In this document: one piece after another, positions 6,788 through 13,924 of the stretch
Numbering within the stretch: position 1 is the stretch's first letter
Layout of the letters: each line of letters begins with the position of its first letter
Origin: an uncultured Verrucomicrobiales bacterium
Lineage (GTDB): Bacteria; Verrucomicrobiota; Verrucomicrobiae; Limisphaerales; CANJSG01
Direction of reading: 5' to 3'
NCBI GenBank assembly: GCA_946480965.1
Contig: CAMLMI010000013.1
Span: forward strand, 1 to 29,260
DNA: 29,260 nt
Translations under genes and position numbers: made by a program
The notes under the pieces: model-generated
What the model was told of the DNA's origin: nothing
Seen by the model: the letters and a program-made list of their open reading frames with translations, nothing else
Databases searched by the model: none

Positions 6788-7627
6788 TCAGCGGTTGGCC
6801 AACAGATCGACAAGGCCGGTGAGGACTTCGTCGCGGTCGCCGCCGGAGAGCGCGAGCGCCATCTGGGCGGTGAGCAGGCCGTATTTGTGGCCGATGTCGT
6901 AGCGGCGACCGTCGATCTCCAGCGCGAGGTAGCGTTCGGAACGCGCGGCCTTGGCCAAGGCGGGGCTGAGATGCACGCCGCCCTTCGCGCCGTAGAGGCC
7001 GACCAGTTCGTCGAGCAGGTGGAAGACGCTCGGCGTGAGGACGTGCATCCCGAAGAAGCAGAGATAGTGGCCCGCGCGCAGGCCCGGAACGATCAGTCGT
7101 TGCTCGGCCTCGGTGGGCGTGGGCTTCTCGATCACGGCCTCGACCTCGTAGAGGTGCTGGCGATGACCGACCAGGTGGCCGCCCACCGCGCCGTAGTAGG
7201 GCAGCTTGCTCTCGTGGGTGGATTGGACGGCGGAGACGATGCATTCCTCCGCGCTGGCCACTTCGATCAACTGCTGGGCGCAGTTCTTGGCCGTGCGGCT
7301 GAGATAGACGTGGTCGCCCACCATGAGCAACGCGGATTGCCCGGCGGTGAAGTCCTTGGCGAGCCAGACGGCATGCCCGTAGCCGAGACGCTCCTGCTGT
7401 TCGAGAAAGTGGAGCCGCCCGGCGTGCTGGCCGGCGGCGGCACGATAAGCGGCTTCGTCGCCGGGCTGGATGACCACGGCGATCTCCTCGATGCCCGCCT
7501 GGAGGGCTTCCTCGATGATGACGGCGAGGGCGGTCTTGGCGACGCCGTCACGGTCCACGAGGGTCTGGAGGGGGAGGGTGCGCTGGTTCGCGCCGGCGGC
7601 GGTGATGATGGCTTTGCGGATGTCCAC
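6788..7627 (-). CDS. GalU-like sugar-1-phosphate nucleotidyltransferase
   Basis: A 279-aa NTP_transferase-family (Rossmann-like) protein of the length and layout of bacterial UTP-glucose-1-phosphate uridylyltransferase. The N-terminal strand and loop read [17 protein letters not shown] (5-21), in which the usual GxGTR signature is changed to GANQR. Later come [10 protein letters not shown] (nucleotide and base contacts), [10 protein letters not shown] in the place of the metal-binding GDD/GDV region, [10 protein letters not shown] with the sugar-phosphate lysine, and [18 protein letters not shown] as in GalU C-termini. GTG at 7627 is chosen because AGAAGGA lies six bases upstream; a TTG seven codons earlier lacks a site. 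It is the first gene of the minus-strand block, 23 bp before the kinase/pyrophosphorylase fusion, so both probably serve one sugar-nucleotide pathway. The altered loop leaves nucleotide and sugar specificity open. Confidence 0.75.
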   Translation of the reverse strand: MDIRKAIITAAGANQRTLPLQTLVDRDGVAKTALAVIIEEALQAGIEEIAVVIQPGDEAAYRAAAGQHAGRLHFLEQQERLGYGHAVWLAKDFTAGQSALLMVGDHVYLSRTAKNCAQQLIEVASAEECIVSAVQSTHESKLPYYGAVGGHLVGHRQHLYEVEAVIEKPTPTEAEQRLIVPGLRAGHYLCFFGMHVLTPSVFHLLDELVGLYGAKGGVHLSPALAKAARSERYLALEIDGRRYDIGHKYGLLTAQMALALSGGDRDEVLTGLVDLLANR

Positions 7628-7813
7628 GGTGTTTCCTTCTGGTTTCAAAACCTTTCGGGAGGCTCACAGAGCGACTTTAGGGCGTCAACGCGCCGGGTCG
7701 CCCAAGGCCATCCTAATTCTGCACTAGGCCGAGGAGCCCCGAACCCGGAGAGTCCGAGGCTCCGGCGTTCTTTGCTCTCGTGCTCGGCGGCGGGGCCTTC
7801 CCATACTCGGGAC

Positions 7814-8293
7814 ATGGTCCATGTAGGCATCGGTTACGATGTGCATCCGCTGGTCGCCGGGCGGAAACTCATTCTCGGCGGCGTCGAAATCCCCCACACG
7901 AAGGGGCTGGACGGGCATTCGGACGCGGACGCGCTGATGCACGCGGTGACGGACGCGATCCTCGGAGCCATCGGCGAGGGCGACATCGGGCATTTCTTCC
8001 CGAACACCGATCCGCGCTGGAAGGGCGCGCCGAGCTCGACGTTCCTCAAGGAAGCCGCCCGCCAGGTGGGCTTCCACAACGGCCGCATCGTCAACGTGGA
8101 CGTCTCGCTCGCCTGCGAGGCCCCGAAGATCAAGCCGCACATCGACAAGATGAAGTTCGCCATCGCCGAGGCCCTCGGGATCAACCCCAGGCGCGTCGGC
8201 ATCAAGGCCACCACGAACGAGAAGCTCGGCTTCATCGGGCGCGAAGAAGGCATCGCGGCGATGGCCGTGGCGGCGGTGGACCTCCCGGATTGA
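7814..8293 (+). CDS. ispF: 2-C-methyl-D-erythritol 2,4-cyclodiphosphate synthase
   Basis: A 159-aa protein of the usual IspF length. The enzyme cyclises CDP-methylerythritol 2-phosphate, releasing CMP, in the MEP isoprenoid pathway, as a homotrimer in the cytoplasm. Metal ligands Asp9 and His11 lie in GIGYDVHPL and His43 in DADALMHAVTDAILGA. HSDAD (35-39), GDIGHFFPNTDP and KATTNEKLGFIGREEGIAAMAVA (C-terminal, CDP binding) match closely. ATG 7814 is the start that puts the GIGYDVH motif at the normal N-terminal distance. It is divergent from the GalU-like gene across a 186-bp gap. The next small gene begins six bases after its stop, so the two are probably cotranscribed. Confidence 0.95.
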   Translation: MVHVGIGYDVHPLVAGRKLILGGVEIPHTKGLDGHSDADALMHAVTDAILGAIGEGDIGHFFPNTDPRWKGAPSSTFLKEAARQVGFHNGRIVNVDVSLACEAPKIKPHIDKMKFAIAEALGINPRRVGIKATTNEKLGFIGREEGIAAMAVAAVDLPD

Positions 8294-8299
8294 TACGCC

Positions 8300-8572
8300 A
8301 TGCACAAATCGGAAATCGGTTGGACCCTGCGGCTGGAAGACGGCACCAAGCTCAGCGCCTACGCGCAGCACCGCGGCAGCGAGTGGTTGATCTTCCACCA
8401 GACGAAACGCTTCGAGAACTGGGAGCCGGTCAAGGACCCGCCGCTGGAGGATCTGCTGGAGCTGCTGGACGCGGTGCGTCGCCGCATCGCCCGCAACATG
8501 CTCCGACCGGAGGAGGAAGGCCGCCTGCTCAAGCGCATCCGCGAACGCTACCCCGAGGCGAAAGTGGAATGA
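8300..8572 (+). CDS. Small conserved-looking hypothetical protein after ispF
   Basis: A 90-aa protein not assigned to a family. It starts MHKSEIGWTLRLEDGTKLSAYAQ, suggesting a small beta sheet, has an aromatic patch WLIFHQTKRFENWEP, and then two charged helices (LEDLLELLDAVRRRIARN and EEEGRLLKRIRERY). No signal peptide, membrane segment or cysteine pair is present. It begins six bases after ispF and shares its GC-rich codon use, which supports it as real. No stronger functional statement is possible. Confidence 0.7.
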   Translation: MHKSEIGWTLRLEDGTKLSAYAQHRGSEWLIFHQTKRFENWEPVKDPPLEDLLELLDAVRRRIARNMLRPEEEGRLLKRIRERYPEAKVE

Positions 8573-8669
8573 CGAAGCCCTAGGCCAAAGACCGAAACTG
8601 GGGTGGAGGGTTGCGCGGCGGCGGATTGGGCTTAGACCCTTGTGGCTTCGGGTCAGCCGAAACCATTCC

Positions 8670-9452
8670 ATGAAAAACGCCCCGCTCATCCTCATCACCC
8701 CAAGTGTCGAACCGAAGGGCAACGAATTCGACGATCCGTCGCTGAGCCTTTCGGACTGTTACGCGCGCTCCGTGGTCCGCGCCGGAGGCATCCCTTGGAT
8801 CATGAGCCGGGAAACCGATCCGGCTTTGATCGCCGAGTCGGTCCGCCGAGCCGACGGCGTGCTGCTGACCGGCGGCGAGGACGTGAATCCCGCGCTCTAC
8901 CGCAAGAGCACTCCGGCCAAGCTGGCCGCCAAGTTGGGCACCTTGGACCTCCCGCGCGACTTCGTGGAAGTGATAGTCATCGACGAGGTGTTCCGCCAAC
9001 AGAAGCCGCTACTCGCCATCTGCCGCGGGCACCAGATCCTGAACGTCGCCCTCGGCGGCACGTTGCTGGTCGATATTCCCACGCAACGTCCCGAGGCGCT
9101 GAAGCACAACCGAAGTGACCTAAAGGATGAACCGGTCCACGACGTGCGGCTGGAACCGGACAGCTTGCTGGCTCCGATCTGGGCAACTGGTGCGGGCAAA
9201 AGATCCGCAAAAGCCCCGATTTTCCGGGTCAACACCGCCCACCACCAGGCGGTGGACAGAGTCGCGTCACCGCTGCGCGTGACCGGCGTCTGTCCCGAGG
9301 ACGGTATCGTGGAAGTGATGGAGCTGAAGGAGCCGTTGCTTCCCTATTTGCTCTCGATACAGTCCCATCCGGAACGATTGGTTGACCGATCCCCGGGATT
9401 CTTGGAACTTTTTCGGACATTTACTCAGTCGTGCAAAATACGCGGCCACTAA
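8670..9452 (+). CDS. Gamma-glutamyl-GABA hydrolase-like class I amidotransferase (peptidase C26)
   Basis: A 260-aa protein of the PuuD/C26 family, which hydrolyses gamma-glutamyl amides such as gamma-glutamyl-GABA in the cytoplasm. GVLLTGGEDVNPALY (64-78) is the family's oxyanion-side signature. Cys118 in LAICRGHQILNVALGG is the nucleophile, and His233 and Glu235 in QSHPER complete the triad. The length is typical. ATG 8670 directly precedes the first beta strand (PLILITPS). No other polyamine or putrescine gene is nearby. The next gene, an NtrC-type regulator, starts four bases after the stop, an unusual partner that suggests shared transcription. True substrate not determinable. Confidence 0.85.
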   Translation: MKNAPLILITPSVEPKGNEFDDPSLSLSDCYARSVVRAGGIPWIMSRETDPALIAESVRRADGVLLTGGEDVNPALYRKSTPAKLAAKLGTLDLPRDFVEVIVIDEVFRQQKPLLAICRGHQILNVALGGTLLVDIPTQRPEALKHNRSDLKDEPVHDVRLEPDSLLAPIWATGAGKRSAKAPIFRVNTAHHQAVDRVASPLRVTGVCPEDGIVEVMELKEPLLPYLLSIQSHPERLVDRSPGFLELFRTFTQSCKIRGH

Positions 9453-9456
9453 CTCT

Positions 9457-10797
9457 ATGAAGGCAAAGGTCATGGTCGTTGACGACTCGGACGAAATCCG
9501 GGTCTTGGTGAACACTATTCTCCAGCTCGGAGGCTATGATCCGTTGCTCAAGGCCAATGCCGCGGAGCTGAAGGAAGGCCTTTCGTCCGGTCCCCAACCC
9601 GACATCGTTCTGCTGGACCTGGTTCTGCCCGATGGCGACGGACTGGAGCTGTTGCCGCAGATCAAACGCCAGTGGCCCGAGACCGAGGTGATCGTCCTCA
9701 CCGGCTTCGCCACGTTCGACCTCGCGGTCGAGGCCACCAAACGCGGCGCCTACCATTTCCAGGCGAAGCCCTTCGACCACAAGTCGCTCCTCATCATGAT
9801 CGAGCGGGCGCTCGAGCATAAGCGCCTGAACGATGAGGCCAGCTCCCTCCGCCGCGCGCTCTCCACCATGAGCGGCGGCATGTCGCCCATCTTCCAGAGC
9901 CCGGGGATGAAGAACGTCCTCCGCACGCTCGAGCGCATCGCCCCCAGCGACGTCTCCGTCCTGATCGTCGGCGAAAGCGGCACCGGCAAGGAAGTGATCG
10001 CCGATCTGATCCACGCGATGAGCCCGCGCAACAAGGGCCCGATGGTGCGCGTGAACTGCGCGGCCTTCCCGCGCGAGCTGATCGAGAGCGAGCTGTTCGG
10101 CTCGATGAAGGGTTCCTACACCGGTTCCACCCAGGACCGCGACGGGCTCTTCCGTCAGGCCGAGGGCGGCACGCTCTTCCTCGACGAGATTTCGGAGATG
10201 CCCGTGGACACCCAGAGCAAGCTGCTCCGCGTGCTCCAGGACAAGGAGGTCCGCCCTGTCGGCGGCAAGGCCACCTACAAGATCGATTGCCGCGTGCTCG
10301 CCGCCACCAACCGGCCCGTCGAACAGGCGATCAAGGACGGCAAGCTCCGCGAAGACCTCTACTACCGCATCAGCACCGTCAGCGTCTCGCTGCCGCCGCT
10401 GCGCGACCGCCGCGAGGACATACTCCCGCTGGCCAACGCCTTCCTGAAACGCTTCGCCGGACAAGCCGGCCGCGACATCCAGGGCTTCAGTCCCGCCGCC
10501 GCCGAGATGCTGCGCACCTTCGATTGGCCGGGCAACGTCCGCCAGCTCCAGAACGAGGTGCAGCGCACCGTGCTCATGGCCGAGGGCAACCTCGTGGACG
10601 TGCAGGACCTCTCCATCACCACCGTGCTGAATCCGGCCGAGGTGGAGGACCTGACCCTGATGGAGGCGATGGAGCGCAACACCATCGTCCAGGTGCTCAA
10701 GGAGACCGGCGGCAACAAGCTCGAAGCCGCCAAGCGCCTCGGCATCGGCCGCCAGACGCTCTATAACAAGATCAAGATGTATTCGATCGAGACCTGA
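9457..10797 (+). CDS. NtrC-type sigma54-dependent response regulator
   Basis: A 446-aa protein with receiver, AAA+ and Fis-type HTH domains. The receiver (about 1-118) has Asp9/Asp10, phospho-acceptor Asp54 and Lys104. The AAA+ domain (about 145-370) has Walker A GESGTGKE (172-179), Walker B GGTLFLDE (237-244) and an arginine-rich sensor region. The C-terminal helix-turn-helix (about 405-446) reads GGNKLEAAKRLGIGRQTLYNKIK. The loop that normally reads GAFTGA and touches sigma54 reads GSYTGS (219-224), a substantial change. ATG 9457 is four bases after the amidotransferase stop and begins the first receiver strand; an upstream in-frame ATG would overlap that gene. No partner kinase is adjacent. 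A strong terminator follows. Confidence 0.92.
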   Translation: MKAKVMVVDDSDEIRVLVNTILQLGGYDPLLKANAAELKEGLSSGPQPDIVLLDLVLPDGDGLELLPQIKRQWPETEVIVLTGFATFDLAVEATKRGAYHFQAKPFDHKSLLIMIERALEHKRLNDEASSLRRALSTMSGGMSPIFQSPGMKNVLRTLERIAPSDVSVLIVGESGTGKEVIADLIHAMSPRNKGPMVRVNCAAFPRELIESELFGSMKGSYTGSTQDRDGLFRQAEGGTLFLDEISEMPVDTQSKLLRVLQDKEVRPVGGKATYKIDCRVLAATNRPVEQAIKDGKLREDLYYRISTVSVSLPPLRDRREDILPLANAFLKRFAGQAGRDIQGFSPAAAEMLRTFDWPGNVRQLQNEVQRTVLMAEGNLVDVQDLSITTVLNPAEVEDLTLMEAMERNTIVQVLKETGGNKLEAAKRLGIGRQTLYNKIKMYSIET

Positions 10798-10831
10798 GCG
10801 GCGGCGCTCCTCGGAATCGTTTTTCCAACCA

Positions 10832-10861
10832 GGCGGGTCTTCGGACCCGCCTTCTTGTTTT
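10832..10861 (+). terminator. Rho-independent terminator after the NtrC-type gene
   Basis: A perfect 8-bp GC stem, GGCGGGTC and GACCCGCC (10832-10839 and 10844-10851), with a TTCG tetraloop, is followed by TTCTTGTTTT. It lies 34 bp after the regulator's stop and ends that transcript before the dihydrouridine synthase gene. Confidence 0.9.
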
Positions 10862-10922
10862 GGAGGCCCGCCTCTTTCCCGTTCCCCGCGATCCTCGCGC
10901 CTGACACACTTTCCCACCAACG

Positions 10923-11966
10923 ATGTCGATGCCCTTTGCCCAGCTCCTGGCCCAGCCCGGCCCCTTGCTCGCGCTCGCGCCGATGCAGGACGTGACCGAC
11001 CGGCCGTTCTGGGGATTGATGGCGGAATATGGCGGGCCGGACGTGTATTGGACGGAGTATTTCCGCGTCCACGCGGTCTCGAACCTGGAGCCGTGGATTC
11101 TCGACGCCATCAAGCGCAACCCCACCGGCAAACCCGCCATCGCCCAGCTCATCGGGAACGACATCCCGTCGCTCGTCCGCAACGCCAGGAAGCTCCAGAA
11201 GCTGCCCGTGGTGGCCATCGACCTTAACCTCGGCTGCCCGGCTCCCGTGGTCTATCGCAAGTGCGCCGGCGGCGGGTTGCTGCGCGAGCCGGACAAAGTG
11301 GATGCCATTCTCGGCGCGTTGCGCGACGCGGTGGAGATCGCCTTCACGGTGAAGACGCGCATCGGCTTCGACGACCCGGCGGTCTTCGACCGGTTGCTGC
11401 CGATCTTCGCCAAGCACCGGATCGATCTGCTGACGGTCCACGGCCGCACGGTGAAGGAGATGTATCGGAGCGAGGTCCACTACGAGTTCATCGCCCGGGC
11501 CGCACGGGAGCTGCCCTTTCCGGTGCTGGCCAACGGCAACGTCTATTCCGCCGCCAAGGCCGCCAGCGTGCTGGGAGCCACGGGCGCGCGGGGCTTGATG
11601 ATCGGGCGCGGCGCGATCCGGAACCCGTGGATGTTCGACCAGATCCGCCAACACCTGCGCGGCGAACCGCTGCGGCATCCGACCGGGCGCGACGTGCTGG
11701 CCTACGTGGAGAAGCTATGGGAATCCACCGCGCCGCCGGTGGTGAAGGAGAACTCGCAGACGCAGAAGATGAAGAAATACATGAACTTCATCGGGCTTGG
11801 CGTGGAGCCGACCGGGAAGTTCCTGCACGACATCCGGCGCGTGGCGACCAAGGCCGATTTCTTCGCCGCCTGCCGGGAGTTTCTCGACCACGACACGCCG
11901 ATGACGCTGGACCCGTTCCAACTGGAGCTGAAGGAAACCGACGTGCTCGCGGGCGAGCATCTGTAG
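10923..11966 (+). CDS. tRNA-dihydrouridine synthase
   Basis: A 347-aa Dus-family flavoenzyme that reduces uridine in the tRNA D-loop using FMN and NADPH. ALAPMQDVTDRPF (17-29) is the N-terminal FMN-binding strand. Catalytic Cys105 lies in DLNLGCPAPVVYRKCAGGGLL. VKTRIG, TVHGRT, LANGNVYSA and LMIGRGAIRNPWMFDQI are the phosphate- and tRNA-contact motifs, in normal order. Length and the C-terminal helical domain are ordinary. Which subfamily (DusA/B/C) cannot be fixed by eye. ATG 10923 is the first start before the TIM-barrel strand. The gene stands alone after the terminator and faces the sensor kinase genes. Confidence 0.92.
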   Translation: MSMPFAQLLAQPGPLLALAPMQDVTDRPFWGLMAEYGGPDVYWTEYFRVHAVSNLEPWILDAIKRNPTGKPAIAQLIGNDIPSLVRNARKLQKLPVVAIDLNLGCPAPVVYRKCAGGGLLREPDKVDAILGALRDAVEIAFTVKTRIGFDDPAVFDRLLPIFAKHRIDLLTVHGRTVKEMYRSEVHYEFIARAARELPFPVLANGNVYSAAKAASVLGATGARGLMIGRGAIRNPWMFDQIRQHLRGEPLRHPTGRDVLAYVEKLWESTAPPVVKENSQTQKMKKYMNFIGLGVEPTGKFLHDIRRVATKADFFAACREFLDHDTPMTLDPFQLELKETDVLAGEHL

Positions 11967-11979
11967 GCACCGCCGCTTC

Positions 11980-12029
11980 GGAGTTCAGTGTTCGACGTTC
12001 AAAGTTCGGAGTTTCCCGAAACTTCGAAC
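11980..12029. repeat. GTTC-rich repeat with a 12-bp inverted pair between convergent genes
   Basis: The segment after the dus stop repeats a GTTC motif several times (GAGTTCAGTGTTCGACGTTC and onward). It ends in an inverted pair GTTCGGAGTTTC (12004-12015) and GAAACTTCGAAC (12018-12029) with one mismatch and a two-base centre. It may act as a weak two-way terminator between dus and the kinase, but lacks T-runs. It resembles interspersed intergenic repeats. Confidence 0.5.
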
Positions 12030-12046
12030 GCGGAGCCGCCAAGCAC

Positions 12047-13924
12047 TCACCTCGTGGCGGTGATGTCCTGGAGCGCCTGGAGGAGCTGGTCGTTCGTGAA
12101 CGGCTTGTGGAGGCGGCCCTTGAACCCGTAGTCGCGGTAGTTGGCCATGACCGGATCGTTCGAGTAGCCGGAGCAGACGATGATCGGGAGCTTGGGATCT
12201 TGGTCCAGCAGCAGGCGCGTGGTCTCCACGCCCCCCAGGCCGTTGGGAATGGTCAGGTCGAGAATGGCCAAACGGAACGGATCGCGGTGCAGCGCCTCGG
12301 AAAAGAGCTTCAGCGCCTCGTCGCCATCAGCGGCCGTGGTGGGACGGAACCCGGCGCGTTCCAGCAGCAGGCTCAACAGTTCGCGGATGGTCGGTTCGTC
12401 GTCCATCACCAGCACGCGCAGGCTGGGCGGCGGCGGCGCGCCCGGTTCGCGCGGCGCGGGCGGTTCCAGCGACGTCACGGCCGGGAGGAACACGTCGAAA
12501 CGCGAACCTCCGGGAGACGAGTCCACCTGGATGGTGCCGCCGTGGCGGCGGACGATGGAATGGCAGATGGCGAGGCCTAGGCCGCGTCCGCTGCCCTTCG
12601 TCGAGAAATAGGGGTCGAAGACCTTGGAGACGATGTCCTGGGAAATGCCCGGGCCCATGTCGGTCACGGAGATCTGGACGTAGCGGCCGGGAGCGAGGCG
12701 CACGTTGCGGCCGGGCTTGATCTCCACGTTCTTCGCGAGGAGCACGACGCTGGTGTTCGGCGGGCTGGCTTCCCGTGCGTTGAGCAGGAGGTTCTCGACG
12801 ACCTGGAGGATCTGCACCTCGTCCACGTCGGTCATCCACAGATCGTCGCCAATCACGAGATCGAGCAATCCGGCGGGAAGGCCGATGCGTTCGGGCTGCA
12901 CGCCCAGGAGCGTCTGACGAAGATTGATGACCGCCTTGGCCGGTTCGCCGCCCTTGGCGAAGGTCAGCAACTGGCGGGCGAGGCGGCCGGCGCGCTGGGT
13001 GGCGTCGAGCGCCTTGCCGAAGAACCCGGCAAGCTTGCGGTCGTTCGGCACTTCGCCCTGCGCGAGGGAGATGTTGCCGATGATCGCGGTGAGGGCGTTG
13101 TTCAGCTCGTGCGCGATGCCGCCGGCAAGCAGGCCGATGGATTCGAGTTTGCTGGTGCGGAGGCGTTCCTCGAGCTGGCGCTTGCGCTGGGTGACGTCGC
13201 GGATGAAGACGAAGATGCGGGTGTCGGCTTCCTTCAGCTGCGTGGCGGTGATGTCCACGTCCACCCATTTGCCGTCCTTGTGGCGGTAGCGGGTTTCGAG
13301 ATGGGCCGACGTGTGGTTTCCGAGCGTGGACAGAAGCCGCGCGACCTGCGGGTCGGGGTCCTCGATGACGGCGAGGTTCTTCCCGATCAGCTCCTCGCGG
13401 CCGTAGCCGATCAAGCCGGTGAAGGCCGGGTTCACGTCGAGGATCTCGCCGCCGGAATTCATCACGATGAAGCCGTCGGGCGCGGCGTCGATGATGCGGC
13501 GGTTGATGAGCTGGACCTCGCGGCGGCGGAGGATCTGGCGGACGTGCTCCTCGGCAACGGTGAGGCGGATGCGGAAGGCGGAGACGTCGAGCGGCTTGGA
13601 GACGTAGTCGTTCGCGCCGGCCGCGAGCACCTGCCGGAGATCGGCCGCGCCGCTGCTGCCGGTGACGACGAGGATATAGACATCGTCGCCCCAGGGCTGG
13701 CTGCGAATCCACTGGCTGAAGCCCAGGCCGGACATGCCGGGGAGCTGGAGATCGAGGACGACGAGGTTGGGCACGTTGCCCGCGCACCAATGCTGCGCCT
13801 CCTCCGCCGCGCCGAAGGTCTGCACCTCCTCATACCGCTGCGAGAGGACGCGGCCCAAGATCAGCTTGGACGTGGCGTCGTCCTCGACGAGCAGGACGCG
13901 GAGTTGGCGGTTGGCGTGGGTCAT
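12047..13924 (-). CDS. Hybrid histidine kinase REC-PAS-HisKA-HATPase-REC
   Basis: A 625-aa cytoplasmic sensor kinase without membrane segments. The first receiver (about 8-125) has Asp58 in VVLDLQLPGMSG. PAS is at about 140-250 (APDGFIVMNSGGEILDVNPAF). The HisKA H-box GGIAHELNNALTAIIGN has His272. In the HATPase, ENLLLNAREAS holds the N-box asparagine, followed by DMGPGIS and the GSGRGLGL lid. The last receiver (about 502-620) has Asp556 in AILDLTIPNG. The ELNN type of H-box is typical of large soluble hybrid kinases. The ATG overlaps the TGA of the upstream gene by four bases (ATGA), so the two are translationally coupled and probably exchange phosphate. The PAS signal is unknown. Confidence 0.92.
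   Translation of the reverse strand: MTHANRQLRVLLVEDDATSKLILGRVLSQRYEEVQTFGAAEEAQHWCAGNVPNLVVLDLQLPGMSGLGFSQWIRSQPWGDDVYILVVTGSSGAADLRQVLAAGANDYVSKPLDVSAFRIRLTVAEEHVRQILRRREVQLINRRIIDAAPDGFIVMNSGGEILDVNPAFTGLIGYGREELIGKNLAVIEDPDPQVARLLSTLGNHTSAHLETRYRHKDGKWVDVDITATQLKEADTRIFVFIRDVTQRKRQLEERLRTSKLESIGLLAGGIAHELNNALTAIIGNISLAQGEVPNDRKLAGFFGKALDATQRAGRLARQLLTFAKGGEPAKAVINLRQTLLGVQPERIGLPAGLLDLVIGDDLWMTDVDEVQILQVVENLLLNAREASPPNTSVVLLAKNVEIKPGRNVRLAPGRYVQISVTDMGPGISQDIVSKVFDPYFSTKGSGRGLGLAICHSIVRRHGGTIQVDSSPGGSRFDVFLPAVTSLEPPAPREPGAPPPPSLRVLVMDDEPTIRELLSLLLERAGFRPTTAADGDEALKLFSEALHRDPFRLAILDLTIPNGLGGVETTRLLLDQDPKLPIIVCSGYSNDPVMANYRDYGFKGRLHKPFTNDQLLQALQDITATR

Noticed and set aside
6765..7244. N-terminal extension of the fusion gene by 160 codons
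   Set aside because: It would lie over the GalU-like gene in another frame, and its translation is Arg/Pro-rich noise; the Met at 6764 just after that gene's stop is the natural start.
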